The notes under the pieces were generated by a model. That model saw only the letters and a program-made list of their open reading frames with translations. It was not told the DNA's origin and did no database searches. From positions 62,001 to 126,000 of the forward strand of contig CASEFL010000001.1 in assembly GCA_949287245.1 (NCBI GenBank): 64,000 bases of DNA, written 5' to 3'. Origin of the DNA: an uncultured Bacillota bacterium (GTDB taxonomy: Bacteria > Bacillota_I > Bacilli_A > RFN20 > CAG-826). The position numbers were made by a program, and so were the translations under genes. Positions 1 through 9,521 of the stretch are shown one piece after another (position 1 is the stretch's first letter; every line of letters starts with the position of its first letter).

Positions 1-2161
1 TAAAGGAGTGAAGCCAGTTTACTGGAGTCCTTCAAGCGAATCCGCTTTAGCAGAGGCGGAAGTTGAATATAAAGACGTTCCGGCTAGGACATTATATGTT
101 CGCTTTGCTTTAGAAAAGGACGAACGAATTCCTGAAAACTCTTATGTAATTATTTGGACAACGACTCCTTGGACAATTCCTGCGGATTTAGCGATTACGT
201 TAAATCCTCGCTTTACCTATGGATTTTTTGCTACCGATAGTGGAAATTATCTTTTCTTAGCCGAAAGAAAAGAGGATTTAGAAAAAGAGTTTGGGTGGAC
301 AAAATGTGAATGTCTGAAATTAATGAAGGGAAGTGAACTCGAAGGACTAAAGGCCGTTCATCCTTTATATCCTAATCGCACCTCTTTATTAATAACGAAT
401 ACTTATGTTACTTCGGATACGGGTACAGGATGTGTCCATACCGCCCCTGACCATGGTGTTGATGATTTTAATGCGTGTTTGCCTTATGGGATTAAACCTT
501 TTTGCCCAGTAGACGAGGAAGGAATTCTTCATTTGGAAGAAGGGGATCCGTTAAATGGTCTTTTTTATGAAGAGGCAAATGATAAAGTTTGTGAGTTACT
601 AAAAGAGAACGGTTCTTTATTAAAGGAAATTGATATTGTTCATAGTTATCCTCACGATTGGCGGACACATAAGCCAGTTATTTTCCGTGCAACACCGCAA
701 TGGTTCTGTTCAATTACACCTTTAAAAGAAAAGCTTTTAAAAGCGATTGAAGAAATTAATTGGACTCCTAAATGGGGAGAAGAAAAGATGCGGAATATGA
801 TTAAAGACCGCAATGACTGGTGTATTTCTCGTCAAAGAACTTGGGGTGTTCCTCTTCCTATTTTGTATCGAGAAGATGGTTCGCCAATTCTTGAAAAAGA
901 GGTTTTTGAAAAAATTGCTTCTATTTTCCGAAAAGAAGGAAGCGATGTATGGTTTTCAAAAGAACCATCTTACTTCTTACCCGATAGGTATGAGGCAAAT
1001 GGCGTAAGTAAAGAAAAAGACATCATGGATGTATGGTTTGATAGCGGCTCTTCTTGGCTTAGTGTTTTAAAAAGAAGAAACTTGAAAGAACCATGTGATT
1101 TATATTTAGAAGGAAACGATCAATATCGTGGCTGGTTTAATAGTTCGTTAACCCTTTCAGTCGCTGTAAGCGGAAAGCCCTCCTTTAAATCTTGTCTTAC
1201 TCATGGTTGGGTCATGGATGAATCGTGGAAAAAGATGTCCAAAAGTGCCGGAAATGGAATTGATCCTTCCAAAGTTGCCTCGGAATACGGCGCGGATTTA
1301 TTGCGTCTTTGGTGTGCAGGCGTCAATTATCAAAGCGATGTAAGAATAGGGGAAACGGTCATGAAGGCAGTAAGCGATCAATATCGAAAAATCCGAAATG
1401 TTCTTCGATTCTTATTAGGGAGTCTAGACACTTGGAAAGAAGAAAAGAATATTCAATACTCTCTTGTTGATACTTGGATTTTAAACGATTTTGCTCGTTT
1501 AAAAAAAGAGGTCATTCGTAGTTATGACACCTTCGCTTTCCCAACGCTTTTGCAAAATATTTTAAATTTCCTTGTCGATTTATCTGGTTTTTATCTTGAT
1601 ATTAGCAAGGATGTTCTTTATTGTGACGCTTTATCCTCAAAAAGAAGAAAAGCACGCGTTGAGGTTTTCCATAAAATTGCTCACGAACTTATTCTTCTTC
1701 TTACACCGATTCTTCCTTTTACCATGGAAGAAGCCTATCGCGCTTTGCCGTTGAAAGAAAAGAAAAGCTCGGTTGCTTTAGAAACTTTCCCTGTTCTTGA
1801 ACCTGTTGATGAGAAGAAAATTCATGAATATCGTCTTTTCCGCTTGCTTCGTGATAAAGCGTTAAAAGCTTTAGAAGAGGCTCGCGCCCAAAAAGTTATT
1901 GGTTCTTCTCAAGAAGCATCCCTTTCTATCCAGGAAACGAAAGAAAACTACGACTTCTTAATGAATATTCATGATGATCTCATCGAATTATTTGGTGTCA
2001 GTGAAGTGCTTTTAGAAGAAGGAACTCTTTCCTCTTATGAAGCAAAGAAAAATGACGGGGAGCGCTGCGAACGTTGTCGAATGCTATTCTCTTCTTTAGA
2101 AGAAAAGGATGGACATAAACTTTGTAAGCGTTGCGAAGAAGCCTTAAAGGAGACAATGTAA
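1..2161 (+). CDS. ileS: Isoleucine--tRNA ligase, 3' part
   Basis: Class I aminoacyl-tRNA synthetase charging tRNA-Ile in the cytoplasm. The frame is open from base 2 through a GTG at 8, and the first residues (KGVKPVYW) match an internal stretch of IleRS, so the 5' end, including the HIGH motif, lies outside the window. About 720 residues are seen. The editing domain (CP1) shows TTPWTIPADLA and then GTGCVHTAPDHG. The catalytic loop KMSKS is near residue 409 counted from base 8. The C-terminus carries a Cys4 zinc motif (CERC...CKRC) typical of bacterial IleRS. The stop TAA at 2159-2161 is followed directly by the lspA ATG, so the two are co-transcribed; ileS-lspA adjacency is common in Firmicutes. 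Identification is firm. Confidence 0.97.
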   Translation, partial: KGVKPVYWSPSSESALAEAEVEYKDVPARTLYVRFALEKDERIPENSYVIIWTTTPWTIPADLAITLNPRFTYGFFATDSGNYLFLAERKEDLEKEFGWTKCECLKLMKGSELEGLKAVHPLYPNRTSLLITNTYVTSDTGTGCVHTAPDHGVDDFNACLPYGIKPFCPVDEEGILHLEEGDPLNGLFYEEANDKVCELLKENGSLLKEIDIVHSYPHDWRTHKPVIFRATPQWFCSITPLKEKLLKAIEEINWTPKWGEEKMRNMIKDRNDWCISRQRTWGVPLPILYREDGSPILEKEVFEKIASIFRKEGSDVWFSKEPSYFLPDRYEANGVSKEKDIMDVWFDSGSSWLSVLKRRNLKEPCDLYLEGNDQYRGWFNSSLTLSVAVSGKPSFKSCLTHGWVMDESWKKMSKSAGNGIDPSKVASEYGADLLRLWCAGVNYQSDVRIGETVMKAVSDQYRKIRNVLRFLLGSLDTWKEEKNIQYSLVDTWILNDFARLKKEVIRSYDTFAFPTLLQNILNFLVDLSGFYLDISKDVLYCDALSSKRRKARVEVFHKIAHELILLLTPILPFTMEEAYRALPLKEKKSSVALETFPVLEPVDEKKIHEYRLFRLLRDKALKALEEARAQKVIGSSQEASLSIQETKENYDFLMNIHDDLIELFGVSEVLLEEGTLSSYEAKKNDGERCERCRMLFSSLEEKDGHKLCKRCEEALKETM

Positions 2162-2815
2162 ATGGAAGAGAAGAAAGAAGGAATCAAAAAAAGCCCAAAG
2201 ACAGCAAAAGAAATGATTGCGCGTTATTTTGATTTTCGTCCTTTTCCTCATGATAAACGGGGGATATTGCGTAGTTGTCTTTGGCTTGCTCCTTTGCTTT
2301 TCTTGCTTGATCTTCTTAGTAAATGGGCGGTTATTTGGGGGTTAGGAGAGAAAGTAGGAGATACCCTCATGGGCGGGAAAGTTGCTGTTATTCCGAATTT
2401 CTTTTATCTTCACTTAACCTTTAATGAAGGAATGGCTTTTGGGATTGGCGATGGAACTTCTTGGGCTAGAGGAATTTTTGCCGCAATAAGTTTTCTAGGC
2501 GCAATTTTGCTTTTCTATTTTTGGCTTCGTCATCTTAAAAAAGATGATTTGTGGGCAAATATTCTTTTTTGTATGACTTTTGCTGGGGCCTTAGGAAACG
2601 GAATTGATCGCGCTTTTTATTGGCCAAATATTGTTGGCTTTAGCGGGGTAGTTGACTTCTTTGAATTTTATATTTTTGGACCGGATAAAGCACCCTTTGC
2701 CGTATTCAATATTGCTGATGCTCTTCTTGTCCTTGGGATGATTGGTGCCATCATTTACTTTATTGTTGCTGCCATAAAAGATAATCAAAAAGAAAAGATA
2801 ACAAAGGATGAATAA
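2162..2815 (+). CDS. lspA: Lipoprotein signal peptidase (signal peptidase II)
   Basis: Aspartic protease of the cytoplasmic membrane that removes signal peptides from prolipoproteins. Family motifs are in order: FNEGMAFGIGDG, then GNGIDRAFYWPNIVGFSGVVDFF with the first catalytic Asp in VVDF, then FNIADALLVLG with the second. Four hydrophobic segments are visible. At 217 residues it is longer than the usual 150-170 because of a charged cytoplasmic N-terminal extension of about 35 residues. The ATG touches the ileS stop, and its end overlaps the next gene by 8 bases, indicating a coupled operon. Its clients in this window are four lipobox proteins (21916, 28763, 31854, 57601). Confidence 0.96.
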   Translation: MEEKKEGIKKSPKTAKEMIARYFDFRPFPHDKRGILRSCLWLAPLLFLLDLLSKWAVIWGLGEKVGDTLMGGKVAVIPNFFYLHLTFNEGMAFGIGDGTSWARGIFAAISFLGAILLFYFWLRHLKKDDLWANILFCMTFAGALGNGIDRAFYWPNIVGFSGVVDFFEFYIFGPDKAPFAVFNIADALLVLGMIGAIIYFIVAAIKDNQKEKITKDE

Positions 2816-3737
2816 TGAAGAAATTATAAAATTTTTCCTTACCGAGAAAGATTTTGGTAAGCGACTTGATGAAGTGGCTTTTTCTTATGGATTATCATCC
2901 TCAAGAAGTAAGGTTCAGCAAAAAATTAAAAATGGTGATATTTTGGTGAATAATAGAAAAGAAAAGCCACATTATATCGTAAGATTTAATGATTTTATTA
3001 CTTACAAAAAAATAACTAATAATCTACTAGAAATTAAAAAAGAAGATTTTCCAATCCCTCTCATCTATGAAGATGAAGATTTGCTTATTGTGAATAAGCC
3101 TCGAGGCTTAGTCGTGCATCCTGGAAATGGACATTATGAAGGAACTTTGGTAAATGCCTTGCTTTATCGATACGGTTCTTCTCTTGCTGGAAATGATACT
3201 TTGCGTCCTGGTATTGTTCATCGCATTGATAAGGATACAACAGGCTTACTTGCGATAGCAAAAAGTGAGATTGCTTTTGCTTCCTTATCCGAGCAGTTAC
3301 GCACGCACAGTATGCATCGAGAATATCTCGCCCTTGTGAATGGAACCTTTCCTAAAAGCGAAGGTAAAATTGATGCTCCAATTGGGAGAAAGAAAAATGA
3401 CCCGATTCGCTTTGCGGTGACAAGTGACGGGAAGGAAGCAATTACAACTTTTAAGGTAGAAGAAACCTTTGGAAATTCTTATTCCTTACTCCGCTGTTCT
3501 TTATTTACAGGAAGAACACATCAAATTCGTGTCCATATGGATTTTATTCATCACCCGGTTGAAGGGGATCCTTTGTATGGAAAAGAGAATCATCGTCTTT
3601 TTCAAAATGGACAACTTCTTCATGCCGAACATTTATTCTTAAAGCATCCAAAAACGGGAGAAGAAAAACAATTTTACGCCCCACTTCCCGATGATTTTGA
3701 AGAAGTTCTTACTCGCTTAAGGTCTGGAAATTTTTAA
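2808..3737 (+). CDS. RluD-family 23S rRNA pseudouridine synthase
   Basis: Isomerises uridine to pseudouridine in RNA, most likely 23S rRNA. An N-terminal S4 RNA-binding domain (about residues 10-75) precedes the catalytic domain. The RluA/RluD signature HRIDKDTTG carries the catalytic Asp near residue 146. GRTHQIRVHM and the closing PLYGKE block also fit the family. In B. subtilis the gene after lspA is rluD-like ylyB, so the position supports an RluD-type assignment, but the exact target uridines cannot be told from sequence. The ATG lies inside the 3' end of lspA. The 3' end overlaps the convergent rnhC gene by 29 bases. Confidence 0.93.
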   Translation: MNNEEIIKFFLTEKDFGKRLDEVAFSYGLSSSRSKVQQKIKNGDILVNNRKEKPHYIVRFNDFITYKKITNNLLEIKKEDFPIPLIYEDEDLLIVNKPRGLVVHPGNGHYEGTLVNALLYRYGSSLAGNDTLRPGIVHRIDKDTTGLLAIAKSEIAFASLSEQLRTHSMHREYLALVNGTFPKSEGKIDAPIGRKKNDPIRFAVTSDGKEAITTFKVEETFGNSYSLLRCSLFTGRTHQIRVHMDFIHHPVEGDPLYGKENHRLFQNGQLLHAEHLFLKHPKTGEEKQFYAPLPDDFEEVLTRLRSGNF

Positions 3738-4629
3738 AATTAATTTTTGCCACTTCTGAAAGCGCATCTTTTCCATGCTCTTTTACAAATTTTAAAATAA
3801 AATCTTGGACATTTTTTCCTGCCCCAAGAGGAAAGAAGGTGTCATAACGTTCTTCCATTTTTTGCCATTCTTCTAAGAAATATCCTCTTGCTAAACAGGA
3901 GGCTAAGGCAATTGATGGATATAAGGATTCTCCTTTTGTGGCAAAGTGAATCGGAGAAAATGGTGTTTCTTTTCCCTTTTCTAAATATCGATAATAAAAA
4001 ACTGGGGTACAAAACTGATCTAAATAGTGAACGCTTTGGGGAAACTTTTTCATCAAAACAAGATGCGTATGGTTATGAAGGATCGCTTTTATTGCGTTCA
4101 TATTTTTCTTTTTATGAACTTCATTGTATTTTTGGGGAGAAAGAATGCTGACAGAATGAGCAAAATTTTCTTTTAAATAAGGAAAGAGACGAACGATATC
4201 ATCATTTTCTAATTGTTTACTGTCGCGAATTCCTCTTTCTTTTAAAAAAGAACAATCTTTTTCTTCGATATAGGCAGCAACAACAACGATTGGCCCAAAA
4301 GCATCACCGGTTCCTACCTCATCCGATCCAATTTGCGGAAATAAGGAAGGATAGGGTGGTGAGGGTAAGGCTATTTTTTTGCTTTTAGGAATAGGAAGCG
4401 GCTCGTTAGGGAAAGAACGAATAAATTCTTCCTTTGCCTTTCTCCCTTGAAAAAGAATGGTCATTTCGCCACTTTTTTTCTGATAAATGCGAATCATACA
4501 TCCTTCTTCTTTTCCTTCATATAAAAGCCCGTTTTCCTTAGAAGGGGCTTTTTCTAAAAGATGAAGGGCAACTTGCAAAGGAAGTTCCTCTTCTTTTAGA
4601 GCGCGGACAATTACGGATGGTGATTTCAT
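3709..4629 (-). CDS. rnhC: Ribonuclease HIII
   Basis: Cleaves the RNA strand of RNA/DNA hybrids. The hallmark GSDEVGTGD starts near residue 101, with D103, E104 and D109 as metal ligands. The first 80-90 residues form the TBP-like substrate-binding domain that separates RNase HIII from HII. Length (306) is normal for the family. It is the only minus-strand gene left of 60 kb. It is divergent from mutS2, next to which rnhC also lies in Bacillus. No Shine-Dalgarno is present. A minus-strand TAAAAT (4641-4636) ends six bases before the ATG, so the predicted transcript starts at the A of the start codon. Identification is firm; the leaderless start is inferred. Confidence 0.96.
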   Translation of the reverse strand: MKSPSVIVRALKEEELPLQVALHLLEKAPSKENGLLYEGKEEGCMIRIYQKKSGEMTILFQGRKAKEEFIRSFPNEPLPIPKSKKIALPSPPYPSLFPQIGSDEVGTGDAFGPIVVVAAYIEEKDCSFLKERGIRDSKQLENDDIVRLFPYLKENFAHSVSILSPQKYNEVHKKKNMNAIKAILHNHTHLVLMKKFPQSVHYLDQFCTPVFYYRYLEKGKETPFSPIHFATKGESLYPSIALASCLARGYFLEEWQKMEERYDTFFPLGAGKNVQDFILKFVKEHGKDALSEVAKINFKNFQTLSE

Positions 4630-4686
4630 ACATGTATTTTAACATTCTTCGCGAAAGGAAGATAAGATAACTGCTATACTAATAAC
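4630..4686. promoter_or_regulatory. Divergent rnhC/mutS2 promoter region
   Basis: Two back-to-back -10 boxes lie in 57 bases: TAAAAT on the minus strand (4641-4636) and TATACT on the plus strand (4675-4680). Each ends exactly six bases before a start codon (ATG 4629 and GTG 4687). No recognisable -35 or Shine-Dalgarno is seen for either gene. With normal -10 to +1 spacing both transcripts would begin at the start codon. Confidence 0.6.
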
Positions 4687-7017
4687 GTGAAAGACTCATT
4701 AACGACATTAGAATTTCCTAAGATTCAGCGTGAACTTGCTTCTTATTGCAAAGGAGAAAGGGCGAAAGATACTGTTTCTTCTCTTGCTCCTTATCAAAAT
4801 AAGCATTTTCTTCTTGATGAATTAAAAAGACTTGAGGAGGGAATGCTTTTATATGAGCAATATGGCTCTCTTCCTCTTTCGCCCTCTCCCAACTTATCTT
4901 CTTTTCTTCTTTTGGCAAAAAAAGGCGGTTCTTTAAAAGGAGAAGTACTTGTTGCGATTCTTCAAGACATTCATCAGGGAAAGGACATTGTTCATTTTTT
5001 AAAAGGAAAGGAGCAAAATTTCCCTTATTTAAATGAAAAATGTTCCTTTTTTCTCCCCTTTACGAACTTAGAACGTTTACTTACTAAATCTTTGAAAGAG
5101 GATGGATCGTTAAAAGATGAAGCCTCTACTCGTCTATCTTCTCTTCGAAGAAGGAAAAAGCTAATTCAAAGTAGTATGCGTTCTTTAGCAGAGTCACTTT
5201 TAGAGAAATATTCGGAATATTTAGCCTCTTATTCTTTAACTTTACGAAATGGTCATTATGTCTTGCCGATACAAAATGCTTATAAAAGTAAAGTACGCGG
5301 ATTTTTACAAGGAATTAGCCAAACCGGAGGAACTTTGTTTGTTGAACCTGAGGAACTTTTAACTCAAGAGCAAAAATTAATGGAACTTCTACAAGAAGAA
5401 AAAGAGGAAGAAGAGAGAATCCTTGCCTTTTTATCTCAGGAAGTAGGAAAAGAAAAGGAAAGTTTGGAAGAAGAAAATATTGCCATAGGATATTTTGATT
5501 TTTTAAACGCAAAAATTCTTTTTGCTTCTTCTTATCAAGGAATTGTTCCCATAGTAAAAGATACGCAAGGGATTCATTTTATAAAAGCTCGCCATCCATT
5601 GCTTTCAAAAGAACAAATTGTTGCTAATGATTTTATTTTTGATGAAAAGCGCCGCATTTATTTATTATCAGGCCCTAATGCAGGAGGGAAGACTGTCGCT
5701 TTAAAAACGGTAGGTTTACTCTCACTTATGGCATTATCCGGCTTAGCCATTCCTGTTAGGGAAGGCGGATCTTTATCTTTTTTTCCTCACGTATATGCAG
5801 ATATTGGGGATAATCAATCCTTAGAAGAAAATTTATCCACCTTCTCTGCTCATATGAAGCAAGTAGGGGAAATAGTTGATAAAGTAACAAAAGACGACCT
5901 TGTCCTTCTTGATGAACTAGGTACAGGGACCTCTCCTAATGAAGGAGAAGCACTTGCCGAAAGTGTCTTTTCTTACTTGCTAAAAAAGAATTGTTTAGCA
6001 ATGATCTCAAGTCACTTTGAGGGTTTAAAAAGTTATGCTTTGTCTCAAGATGGGGCTTTAAATGCATCCATGGCTTTTGATCAAGAGTCGCTTAAACCGA
6101 CTTATCGTTTGCGTATTGGTGTTCCAGGAGAAAGTTATGGCCTTTTGGTGGCAGAACGTTTCGGTCTACCAAAGGAAATTATTCAACTTGCCACAAACTT
6201 TGAAGAAAAACACAAAGAAGGTTCCCTTACAAAAGCCATTGCAAAATTAGAAGAAGAAACAAAAAGGGCGGAGGAAAAGGAAAAACTTCTAGAGGGGAAA
6301 GAAGAGGAATGGGAAGAAAAAAAGAAGGTTCTTGCTTCAAAAGAGGCTGCGCTTCTTTTAAAAGAAAAAGATTTTCAAGAAGATTTAAAGAAAAAGAAAA
6401 AAGCTCTCCTGCAAAAATATGAAGAACAACTTGAAGCTCTTTTAAAAGAAGCATCTTCTATAAATAAACTTCATGAGGCAATCGCCTTACGAAAAAGAAT
6501 GCATGCACTTGGGGAAGAAAAAGAAAGAATTGAAGAAGAAATTCATGAGGAAAATTTAAAGGTAGGTGATTATGTCTCTTCTCCTTCATTTTTCTTTGAA
6601 GGAAGGATTCTTTCTCTAGGAAAAGATTATGCTCTTATCGGAGAAAAAGGTGCAAAAAGTATGCGTTTGCCACTTTCTTCTTTAAAAAGAAAAGCCCCGC
6701 CAAAAAAAGAAAAAGAGGTGATGGAAACTTCTCGTCCTCTTGATGAATTAATTCAATATAAAAACGTAAAAAGCGAACTTTATTTATTGGGGATGCGTGC
6801 GGAAGAAGCAAAATTAGCTTTGGAAGAATACTTAGATGCTTGCCGCATGGGGAAAATTAACCGTGTACGTATTATTCATGGTTATGGCTCGGGAGTACTC
6901 AAAAATGTTGTTCATGGTTATTTAGCTGCCCACCCGGAGTTTGTTTCTTCTTTTGCTTCTGCTGGACCAGAAGAAGGGGGAGGAGGGGCGACTATCGTCC
7001 TTTTAAAAACACGATGA
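4687..7017 (+). CDS. mutS2: MutS2 family ATPase/endonuclease
   Basis: MutS paralogue of the MutS2 type. In Firmicutes it acts on recombination intermediates and, as shown for B. subtilis, in rescue of collided ribosomes. There is no mismatch-recognition domain. The ATPase has Walker A GPNAGGKT near residue 329 and the following LLDELGTGTSPNEGEALAE block. A long Lys/Glu-rich coiled coil covers about residues 515-625. A C-terminal Smr nuclease domain contains IHGYGSGVLK near residue 731. Length 776 is typical. The GTG start is chosen because the N-terminus (LTTLEFPKIQRELASY) aligns with family starts and TATACT lies just upstream. The gene overlaps uvrC by four bases. Confidence 0.96.
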   Translation: MKDSLTTLEFPKIQRELASYCKGERAKDTVSSLAPYQNKHFLLDELKRLEEGMLLYEQYGSLPLSPSPNLSSFLLLAKKGGSLKGEVLVAILQDIHQGKDIVHFLKGKEQNFPYLNEKCSFFLPFTNLERLLTKSLKEDGSLKDEASTRLSSLRRRKKLIQSSMRSLAESLLEKYSEYLASYSLTLRNGHYVLPIQNAYKSKVRGFLQGISQTGGTLFVEPEELLTQEQKLMELLQEEKEEEERILAFLSQEVGKEKESLEEENIAIGYFDFLNAKILFASSYQGIVPIVKDTQGIHFIKARHPLLSKEQIVANDFIFDEKRRIYLLSGPNAGGKTVALKTVGLLSLMALSGLAIPVREGGSLSFFPHVYADIGDNQSLEENLSTFSAHMKQVGEIVDKVTKDDLVLLDELGTGTSPNEGEALAESVFSYLLKKNCLAMISSHFEGLKSYALSQDGALNASMAFDQESLKPTYRLRIGVPGESYGLLVAERFGLPKEIIQLATNFEEKHKEGSLTKAIAKLEEETKRAEEKEKLLEGKEEEWEEKKKVLASKEAALLLKEKDFQEDLKKKKKALLQKYEEQLEALLKEASSINKLHEAIALRKRMHALGEEKERIEEEIHEENLKVGDYVSSPSFFFEGRILSLGKDYALIGEKGAKSMRLPLSSLKRKAPPKKEKEVMETSRPLDELIQYKNVKSELYLLGMRAEEAKLALEEYLDACRMGKINRVRIIHGYGSGVLKNVVHGYLAAHPEFVSSFASAGPEEGGGGATIVLLKTR

Positions 7018-8780
7018 ACGAGAAAATTAATCGTCTTTTGGCCTTATTGCCTTCTTCTCCTGGTGTTTATTTAATGAAGGATAAAGAGGATAAAATTATT
7101 TATATTGGAAAAGCAAAAAATTTAAAAAATCGCGTTAGTCAATATTTTCTTCGTCCTCAAGTAGGGAAAGTAAAAGCCATGGTTGATCACGTGGATCATT
7201 TTGAATTTATTGTTCTCCATAGTGACAAAGAAGCTTTTATTTTAGAAATGAACCTCATTCAAACATATTACCCTCGCTACAACGTTCTTTTAAAAGATGA
7301 TAGCCACTATCCCTATATTGCCCTAAAAAGAAAAGATGCAAGTTTATCCATTGCAAGAAGAGCAAATCAAAGAGGAGAGTATTATTATTTTGGTCCGTTC
7401 CCAAATTCAGGAGATTGCTACAAAACAATTGATTTGTTAAATTCTCTTTTTCCGACAAGAAAGTGCCGCTTTTTGCCCAAAAAGCCTTGTTTATACTTTC
7501 ATTTAGGTCAGTGTCTTGCTCCTTGTTTTCAAAAGGTCGACGAGGCGGAATATAAAAAAATGTACGAAAGTATTCGTAATTTTCTTGAAGGTGATATTAG
7601 GGAAGTTCGTTCTATCTTAAAAGAAAAAATAGAGGAAGCGGCAAAAGAAGAACGGTACGAGGAAGCCAAAAGTTTTTATGAAAAACTTCTCGCGATTGAA
7701 AAAACAACTGCGAGGCAAACAGTAGAAACATCAACCGATCATACTTCGCGCGATGTGATTGCCTATCGCGAAAGAGAAGGATATCGTGCGATAACAATAT
7801 TTACATATCGCAAAGGAAGACTTTTAGGGAAAAAGAATCTTGTTGTCGCTTCCTTTGGTGAGCTAGAAGAACAAATTCCTGAACTTTTAGCCGCTCATTA
7901 TCAAACTCATGATTGTCCTTCTGAAATTGCCATTCTTCTTCCCTCTTTTAAAGAAGAATTTTCTTCTCTTTATCCTGAAATTCGTATTATCGAACCAAAA
8001 GAAGGACGGATTAAAGAACAACTTGATATGGCGTTAATCAATGCTAGTGGTGCCTTAGATGCCCATTTTATGTCCGCAAGGTTAAATGATGATAATGAGG
8101 CTCTTTTAGAAGAACTTGGAACGCTTTTATCTATCCCTTTTCCAAAAAGAATTGAACTTTTTGATAACTCTCATTTACAAGGCGCAAACCCTGTTGGGGC
8201 AATGGTTTGTTTTATTAATGGTGAACGCGCGAAAGGCATGTATCGAAAGTTTCATTTAAAAGAAGAAGATGCCGGAGATGATTATCACTCCATGCAAGAA
8301 GTAATTTATCGTCGTTACCTCCGCTTAAAAGAAGAAGGAAAAGAATATCCTGATCTTATCCTTGTTGACGGGGGATTAACGCAAGTTCATGCAGCAAAAG
8401 AAATCCTTAATAAAATTTCTGTTTCTATTCCAATATTCGGTCTTTATAAAAATGAAAAGCATGAGACTCAAGGCCTAATTGATGAACATAGCAAAGTTTA
8501 TTCAATAGATCGGAAAAGCCCTTTATTTTTCTTATTAATGCGCATGCAAGACGAGGTTCATCGTTTTGCAATTTCCTTTCATAAAGCAGAACGGAAAAAA
8601 AGTATGTCGCAGTCGATTTTTGATGGAATAAAGGGAATAGGCGAAAAAAGGAAAGAACTTCTTCGAAAACATTATCCTACGATTGAATCTTTACAAAGTG
8701 CAACATTAGAAGAATTATCGCAAATTATTCCCGAAAACATTGCGCTTTTGGTGCTTGAAAAAGTTTCGAAGCTGAATTAA
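7014..8780 (+). CDS. uvrC: UvrABC excinuclease subunit C
   Basis: Makes the dual incisions of nucleotide excision repair. A GIY-YIG nuclease domain at the N-terminus (PGVYLMKDKEDKIIYIGKAK, about residues 15-34) is followed by a Cys-rich stretch (KCRF...KKPCLYFHLGQCLAPC) that fits the Fe-S cluster of UvrC. Then come a UVR motif (about 200-235), the RNase H-like endonuclease domain (IELFDNSHLQG, LILVDGGLTQ) and C-terminal helix-hairpin-helix repeats (GIKGIGEKRKELL). Length 588 is normal. The ATG overlaps the mutS2 TGA (ATGA) and no Shine-Dalgarno is evident, so translation is probably coupled. Confidence 0.97.
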   Translation: MNEKINRLLALLPSSPGVYLMKDKEDKIIYIGKAKNLKNRVSQYFLRPQVGKVKAMVDHVDHFEFIVLHSDKEAFILEMNLIQTYYPRYNVLLKDDSHYPYIALKRKDASLSIARRANQRGEYYYFGPFPNSGDCYKTIDLLNSLFPTRKCRFLPKKPCLYFHLGQCLAPCFQKVDEAEYKKMYESIRNFLEGDIREVRSILKEKIEEAAKEERYEEAKSFYEKLLAIEKTTARQTVETSTDHTSRDVIAYREREGYRAITIFTYRKGRLLGKKNLVVASFGELEEQIPELLAAHYQTHDCPSEIAILLPSFKEEFSSLYPEIRIIEPKEGRIKEQLDMALINASGALDAHFMSARLNDDNEALLEELGTLLSIPFPKRIELFDNSHLQGANPVGAMVCFINGERAKGMYRKFHLKEEDAGDDYHSMQEVIYRRYLRLKEEGKEYPDLILVDGGLTQVHAAKEILNKISVSIPIFGLYKNEKHETQGLIDEHSKVYSIDRKSPLFFLLMRMQDEVHRFAISFHKAERKKSMSQSIFDGIKGIGEKRKELLRKHYPTIESLQSATLEELSQIIPENIALLVLEKVSKLN

Positions 8781-8804
8781 TTAACTAATTTCTTCTTTTT
8801 TCTC

Positions 8805-8833
8805 TTAACCTTCGTCAATCTCTTATTTATAAT
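8805..8833 (+). promoter_or_regulatory. Promoter of tRNA-Arg
   Basis: TTAACC (8805-8810) and TATAAT (8828-8833) are separated by 17 bases. The predicted start is near 8840, just before the mature tRNA 5' end at 8844. The -35 matches four of six consensus positions. Confidence 0.65.
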
Positions 8834-8843
8834 CAAGCACGCT

Positions 8844-8920
8844 GCGCCCATAGCTCAGTTGGATAGAGCAACAGCCTTCTAAGCTGTGGGTCAGGTGTTC
8901 GAGTCACCTTGGGCGCGCCA
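8844..8920 (+). tRNA. tRNA-Arg (anticodon TCT)
   Basis: A full cloverleaf can be drawn by eye. The acceptor GCGCCCA (8844-8850) pairs with TGGGCGC (8910-8916). The D arm contains GCTCAGTTGGATAGAGC, the anticodon arm is ACAGC-CTTCTAA-GCTGT with anticodon TCT (reads AGA), and the T arm is AGGTG-TTCGAGT-CACCT. The discriminator base is G and CCA is encoded (8918-8920). It stands alone between its own promoter and terminator. Confidence 0.96.
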
Positions 8921-8933
8921 AATTGATAAAAAT

Positions 8934-8958
8934 GCCGATTTAATCGGCTTTTTATTTT
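8934..8958 (+). terminator. Rho-independent terminator after tRNA-Arg
   Basis: The stem GCCGAT (8934-8939) and ATCGGC (8943-8948) encloses a TTA loop and is followed by TTTTTATTTT. Confidence 0.88.
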
Positions 8959-9084
8959 ACTACACCCATCTATTGGATTTGTAAAAATAATAACAGAATC
9001 AATTATTTAAAATCTGTTATATATAATATTTTATGTAAAAAGAAGTAATAAACTTGTATTAATAAATATAGAAAGTGAAAAATT

Positions 9085-9498
9085 ATGATTGATCAAAAAT
9101 TACTAGATCTCCTAAAAGAGAAGGATGTTGCAGCCGCCTATAAGATTGGCAATAAATATCATGTTTTGCACGGAAAAATGATTAAACCTTTAGTGGAACT
9201 ATATTGTTCCAATGTTAATTTAAAGAATGCGATATTCGCAGATAAAATCGTTGGATGCGCTGCAGCTTCATTTTTTATTGTTATGTGTGTAAAACATGTT
9301 TATGGTGCAGTTATGAGTATGCCGGCATATGTGCTTTTAGTTCAGCACGGAATTAATGTGTCGTATGGGGAATTGGTTAGCGATATTCTAAACCAGGATC
9401 GTTCGAGATTGTGTCCAATGGAAGAAATTGCGCTTTTCTCAAATCGCAATCCTTTTGCTACAGTTACTTCGATATTATCAAAACTAAAAATGCAATAG
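9085..9498 (+). CDS. DUF1893 domain protein
   Basis: A 137-residue protein matching the DUF1893 family, a small cytidine-deaminase-like fold of unknown role. The recognisable run is FADKIVGCAAASFFIVMCVKH near residues 51-71, then YGAVMSMPAYVLL, HGINVSYGELV, and RSRLCPMEEIAL near the C-terminus. The conserved Cys and the PMEE block, which resemble deaminase positions, are retained. No signal peptide is present and the central hydrophobic stretch is likely core helix. It lies alone between tRNA-Arg and a long inverted repeat, in DNA more AT-rich than its neighbours. Probable -10 TATAAT is at 9022-9027. The reaction is unknown. Confidence 0.8.
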   Translation: MIDQKLLDLLKEKDVAAAYKIGNKYHVLHGKMIKPLVELYCSNVNLKNAIFADKIVGCAAASFFIVMCVKHVYGAVMSMPAYVLLVQHGINVSYGELVSDILNQDRSRLCPMEEIALFSNRNPFATVTSILSKLKMQ

Positions 9499-9521
9499 TT
9501 TAATACTAATATCTAACTAAT

